Of a DNA stretch of 64,000 bases, positions 59,900 through 64,000 are shown piece by piece. The notes under the pieces were generated by a model. It worked only from the letters and a program-made list of their open reading frames with translations, was not told the DNA's origin and did no database searches. The stretch comes from Prunus persica. Lineage: Eukaryota > Streptophyta > Magnoliopsida > Rosales > Rosaceae. Both the position numbers and the translations under genes were made by a program. Each line of letters opens with the position of its first letter. Position 1 is the stretch's first letter. Where the stretch lies: positions 15,912,950 through 15,976,949 of the forward strand of contig NC_034009.1 of the NCBI RefSeq assembly GCF_000346465.2. The letters run 5' to 3'.

Positions 59900-60101
59900 A
59901 GCTTATATTGCCTCGTTAAAACCTTGCTAGGAAAAACCCAGTGGGACAAAAACCTAGTCGAAGGGAAAAAGAGTACAACGCGCATCTGCCTTGAATGTAG
60001 TAGAATTGGGATGCTCCCCCTGATTGATATCTCCCCCTGATTAATATCTCTCCTTCTCTGATTTGAGCAATACAAGCAACATTGTCTTCATACATGATCA
60101 T
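59900..60101 (-). pseudogene. copia RNase H scrap
   Basis: The minus-strand frame starts MIMYEDNVACIAQIREGE. The Y-E-D-N-x-A-C-I-A-Q word is a conserved copia RNase H block. Beyond it the frame enters two copies of a 3' motif, TTTGTCCCACTGGGTTTT and TTTTGTCCCATTGGGTTTT. Confidence 0.75.
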
Positions 60102-61059
60102 CTATCACACTATTCAGCCTGCTTTTCACTTTTCAAATTATTGAAATCTTTAGGAGTATTAATTAACAACTAATTTAGTAGTTAGAATATGTTACAACAA
60201 TATCAAATTTGAATTCAAAATACTCAAACCCTTAGTGTTAACTCTTAATTAAGAATATTGTGGCACTTTATATCCTTCAAGAGGTTGCTTCATCTGATAT
60301 ATCTCAAATATTTCATGAGCTTTGAGGATTTCCATGTACCATATAGTCTTAATAAATATGCATTTAACACATACTATAAGTTTTGCGTTAAAGTAACAAC
60401 CGCACTTATAGAAATGTGGATGCATTTACGATGAGATTGGAGACTAAAACCACATGTCTCTCCCAGGAAACCTTATGTCATATTAGTGATCTTATTTCAC
60501 TTCACAAACACCAATTCGTAACCTTCATACTGAACATTTGTAATTTGGTGTTTGAGTTATAGGTTCAATATCCAACTCTTCTTATTTAGTGATAAATGGA
60601 ATTGCCTATTTCCATTTTTGGCCAATCACTTAACTTGTCGACATTCATGAAACGTGATTTAATATAATCATAGCCCTTGATGATTGTGGTAGCTACTAAT
60701 AAACCAAATGTATCATCAATTTGTGATCCAACAATTCTCATGTGCATGCGCATGCATAATTTATAAGCATCTCATTACTTTAGGGTACCAATGCCTCTTC
60801 AAGGGCTTATGTTGTCACTTATGGGACAAACATCTCTTTCACAATGAATTATTTAGAATATGTGGATCATAACCTCCTATAGAGCGTTATTTTTTATAGG
60901 GCTTGAATTTTTCAAATAATCTCCATTTCTGAGGAGTTAAGTCTTTAGAACCTATATTTCTGACATGGTTCAGGCATGCATTATATATATAGTCACCATG
61001 TTAATGAATTGTGATACGAGAATACCAATCCATGTTAGCATATACACAACTTATATATG

Positions 61060-61155
61060 CATTATCTTGATGAGACAAAAGCGGATTGATTCAACACTAT
61101 TTCACGACGTTCTTTAGGAATTGTCATTTCTCCCCCTAACGGCGGGAAAATTGTC
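61060..61155 (-). pseudogene. copia integrase-to-RT linker scrap
   Basis: Minus-strand translation gives FPPLGGEMTIPKERREIV. LGG plus a P-x-E-R-R-E word recalls the segment after the copia integrase core. Short and stop-bounded. Confidence 0.45.
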
Positions 61156-61497
61156 TCAAAATGTAGGAAAATAAACTCACAGTCGTTATCAAATATGTGA
61201 CCATTTTAGTAGGCACATTCAGTAAAACTGGTGAAGTGATCCATAATTAGATGTTGTATAGGCTCACAAATATCCCCTTGAATTATTTCAGGAAAGATGG
61301 CTCAAAGTCAATTTTTGACTGAGATGATCTTATGACAACTTTTATTTGTGAGCGTTCTTTGTAATGATATTGTTGGACAAGACAATAATTTGAGTCTTTA
61401 AACGATGTCCTTACAAATTTATAAAAATCTTATGCATCATTGTGGGACATGGATTGCCAAGATAGTCATGTCACAACATAAAAGTTATTCGGTCAAT

Positions 61498-62270
61498 GAA
61501 CTTCTAGTTCATGACATCATAATCTTCAACTATAATAGTTGTGTAATATTGGGGCCTCAAGAACTTTTGGTTCATAACATCATAAACTTCCTACCCACAA
61601 AAGAAAGTAGGAAGTTTCTCCAATAGACGCCTCTGGCTATCAATATTGGGGCGGTAATACAAAACATTACCATTGTAAAACGAAATTAATTAATAACCTA
61701 ACATAAATAAAATAAAATATAATAAAATAAGTAAAGTGGTATAAACAAGGAATAAAATAAATCAATTAAAGATTATGAAATTCCAAGATAATCCAATATT
61801 AATGTGGATTCAATATGTAGATAAAACTACAAGTTTAAGAATTGGATTTCCAACCAATTCAGGTTCATATAGGCACAAATAAGTAATGAACTTCAAGTTC
61901 ATATATAGTATTAAGATCCATGAAAAACTATGAACTTCAGGGTCATATCAATATATATTCGAAACTTCAGGTACGAATACGTAGATCTAAATAAATTGAA
62001 TTAATAGTTGTGCTTTGAACTTCATACTCAAATCGATGTATATGCACTCGAAACTTCTGGTTCAAGTTCTTGACATATGTAGGCCTCATGGAATTCTGAT
62101 TTTGATTAATACAAAATCGAGGAGTTTTATGTCCTTATGTGCTCTTTAAATTCGCGGAACTTCACGCCCTCAATTATTTGGAATCAAAGAACTTCAGGTT
62201 CTGATTCAATCAAAAGGACTCTATATCCTAATCTAGTTATATGATGAGGATCACGGAACTTCGGGCCCCT
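61498..62270 (-). repeat. eleven palindromic GAAC-TTCAG-GTTC motifs in the copia leader
   Basis: Motif occurrences (plus strand) are at about 61498, 61561, 61857, 61888, 61932, 61961, 62017, 62050, 62157, 62189 and 62255. The best are GAACTTCAGGTTC (62189-62201) and GAACTTCAAGTTC (61888-61900). Each can pair GAAC with GTTC around a 5-nt loop. They fall between the RT scraps and the 5' LTR, where gag or leader would be expected. Confidence 0.7.
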
Positions 62271-62906
62271 GATCTTTTGTATAATTCAAACTCATCATAA
62301 TAATTAAGATCATACTTAAAATTAAATAAACAAACAAATAAAAACAAAAACATGGCATTATATTCATGTGTAATAAGAATAAGAATTTTTTTTTCTTAAA
62401 CAAGCATGATGAAGTCTGATGGTGAGTACAAAGAAACTCTATACCATGTGATGACTCTAGCTCATATAAGAAGAAAGAAAATTCAGAGAAAGAAAACATA
62501 CCAAGAGCAATGTCGTGCTGATAACGTGTTATAAAACTAGAGGGAGAAAATGTAGAGAGAAGTGATATGCTAAAGACAAAGTTTCACCACGTTTATTCCT
62601 CCCTTAATCTTTGGTAGAACCACCTATTTATATGCTTACAAGATAGGAGATTGAATACCATCATTTACAATATACCTATAGGTTACAAGCATTAATTACA
62701 AATACTTAGTGCATAGGTTACATAAAATCCAACGGTGGAATATTAAGAGGTATGGTGGTCATCCACCAACTCATGCATTTACAACATAAAAGTTATTTTT
62801 GTGGAATTCTTTTCGTATTTGCAACTATGTCAGAAATAAAAGAAAGGAGAAAAAATAAAAGAAAAACTTAACAAATTACAATAAAGGACAAACACTAAAC
62901 ATAAAT

Positions 62907-64000
62907 TTAAATAACAGTTTCATTCTGTTCCTTCTCTATCCCAGGATCTGTTTGCATAGCTTGTGAATCCCACATAGTTAGATAAAATTTCTTCAACCAC
63001 TTGCCATTGATTGGTGTAGCATGAACGTCTCCATCTCGATCTTGTAATCTGTATGCCCCCAGTCCAAAGATTTGCTTAATTATGAAAGGACCTTCCCATG
63101 TAGGTGACCACTTTCCATAACCAGCTATATGTGTTCCAAGGGGCAGAACTGCTTTCCAGACTATTTCTCTTTCTTCAAAACTCTTATTTTTAACTCTCTT
63201 GTTGTAGGCCCTTGATACAGCCTATTTTCTTGCTAAGAGTTTGTTGAGGGTATCAATTCTACTTGCATCCAATTCTTCCAGTTCTAGCAGCATGGTTTGA
63301 GAGTAGTCTTCTCCAATCAGACTGTGTTGATGAGCAATCCTGAGAGATTAAACTGCTATCTCCATAGGCAGAATTGCATCATGACCATAGTTTAGAGCAT
63401 ATGGGGTCATGCCAGTTGCCTCTCTCTTTGAAGTCCTATATGCCCATAAAGTTTCTAATAACTTCTCATGTGGCTTTGGATTTTTCTCAAGCATTTTCCT
63501 GATAATGTTGATGATCACCTTGTTACTTGATTACGCCTGCCCATTAGCTTGAGCATAATAAGGAGTGGATTGAAGTAATTTGAATTTGAATGCTTCTGCC
63601 ATACCTAGCATCTCTCCAGATATGAAAGAAGATCCCCTGTCAGTTGTGATTGATTTTGGAATACCAAACCTTTGTATAATCTGCTCTTCTATGAAGATGA
63701 TGATCTCTTGAGATGTAGTGGATTTAACAGGCTTGGCTTCCACCCATTTGGTGAAATAGTCTGTAGCTACAATGGTAAAATAGTGCTGCTTGCAATTCGC
63801 TGGATAGATCTTGCCAATGAGATCCATTGCCCATCCTCTGAATGGCCATGGTTTGACTACTGGATTCATGGGAACTGAAGGAGCCTGCTTGATTGGGCCA
63901 TGCATTTGACAAGCCTCACATCTCTTGAAATAGTCAATGCAATCCTTCATCATGCTCGACCAGAAGTAGCCATACCTTCTAATTAACCAGAACATTTTTC
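62907..64000 (-). pseudogene. Ty3-gypsy integrase and pol C-terminus
   Basis: From the window edge inward: the zinc-finger end CEACQ, then the integrase core with its first Asp in MDLIGKIYP, the second in TTDRGSSF, and YYAQANGQ just before the third catalytic position. There, at 63531-63533, the expected Glu codon reads TAA. Pol-like sequence goes on after the stop (ETLWAYRTSKREATGMTPYA, then a further stop, then WEGPFIIKQIFGLGAYRLQD) to TAA at 62907. The rest of pol lies beyond the window. This copy cannot make an active integrase. Confidence 0.85.

Larger units (their letters stand above)
59503..62786 (-). mobile_element. young, coding-poor Ty1-copia element
   Basis: Two 260-bp LTRs (59503-59762 and 62527-62786) differ at only two sites by my reading and are flanked by the duplication TAAAA (59498-59502 and 62787-62791). 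On the minus strand each LTR starts TGTTGTAAATGC and ends TTTTATAACA. Next to the 5' LTR is CGTTATCAGCACG, a primer-site-like word; next to the 3' LTR is the purine tract AAGGGGGAG. The interior of 2.76 kb holds only scraps of pol, so the element must move with borrowed enzymes. It sits inside the Tat-like element. Confidence 0.9.
53853..64000 (-). mobile_element. Tat-lineage Ty3-gypsy element with antisense gene, partial
   Basis: Pol runs on the minus strand from beyond the window to 62907. A plus-strand gene with a plant mobile domain (55890-59427) lies between pol and the presumed 3' LTR. Extra antisense genes at exactly this place are known in Tat-type plant elements. The left edge is set where gag homology of the older element stops. 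The 3' LTR is inferred to lie within about 53853-55710; a CA followed by TCTTCTCTTCCC at 55703-55716 could be the LTR end next to the purine tract. Only one LTR is in the window, so this is not proven. A copia element interrupts it at 59503-62786. Confidence 0.6.

Overview
This is eukaryotic plant DNA. It is AT-rich, has spliced genes with GT-AG introns and long leaders, and is full of plant transposon families: a Cassandra TRIM, tRNA-derived SINEs, Mutator- and hAT-like TIR elements, a Helitron, Ty1-copia and Ty3-gypsy elements, and a plant mobile domain gene. The overall mix suggests a woody dicot, perhaps Rosaceae such as apple or pear. The family-level guess is inference only.

Two protein genes are secure. 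One is a single-exon DAD1-like phospholipase A1 on the minus strand (25697-27109, closest to Arabidopsis DLAH from memory). The other is a 14-exon minus-strand gene (37571-49061) for a membrane-anchored class 3 lipase of the sn1-specific diacylglycerol lipase type; I could join all 14 exons in frame (771 codons plus stop). A third, unrecognised minus-strand gene may occupy about 948-3760, where only a first exon and scattered exon-like pieces are visible.

Layout. 1-4000: possible unrecognised gene. 4000-8270: SINE-like pieces, microsatellites and a foldback MITE. 8271-12191: a 3.9 kb retroposon with a tRNA-Lys-like head, flanked by a 15-bp target duplication, whose front part is repeated five times. 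12697-17062: a 4.4 kb Mutator-like element with ~290-bp inverted ends, carrying a SINE and a complete Cassandra TRIM. 17064-17676: an array of four palindromic MITE units. 18000-24400: a hairpin, two TIR elements, a LINE scrap and a decayed Ty3-gypsy element. 25697-27240: DLAH-like gene and promoter. 30660-36941: hAT-like and MITE elements, an inverted copy of the diacylglycerol lipase gene's 3' end, and a TA-rich MITE containing a Helitron. 37571-49300: diacylglycerol lipase-like gene. 49526-50239: duplicated MITE. 51416-64000: nested retrotransposons. A plus-strand Ty3-gypsy LTR and gag is cut by a minus-strand Tat-like Ty3-gypsy element with an antisense plant mobile domain gene, and that element is cut in turn by a young, coding-poor copia element.

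The two lipases are from different branches of the alpha/beta hydrolases and nothing in the sequence links their jobs. The strongest leads for something undescribed are the tRNA-Lys-headed retroposon, the palindromic motif series in the copia leader, and the intron-bearing antisense gene of the Tat-like element.
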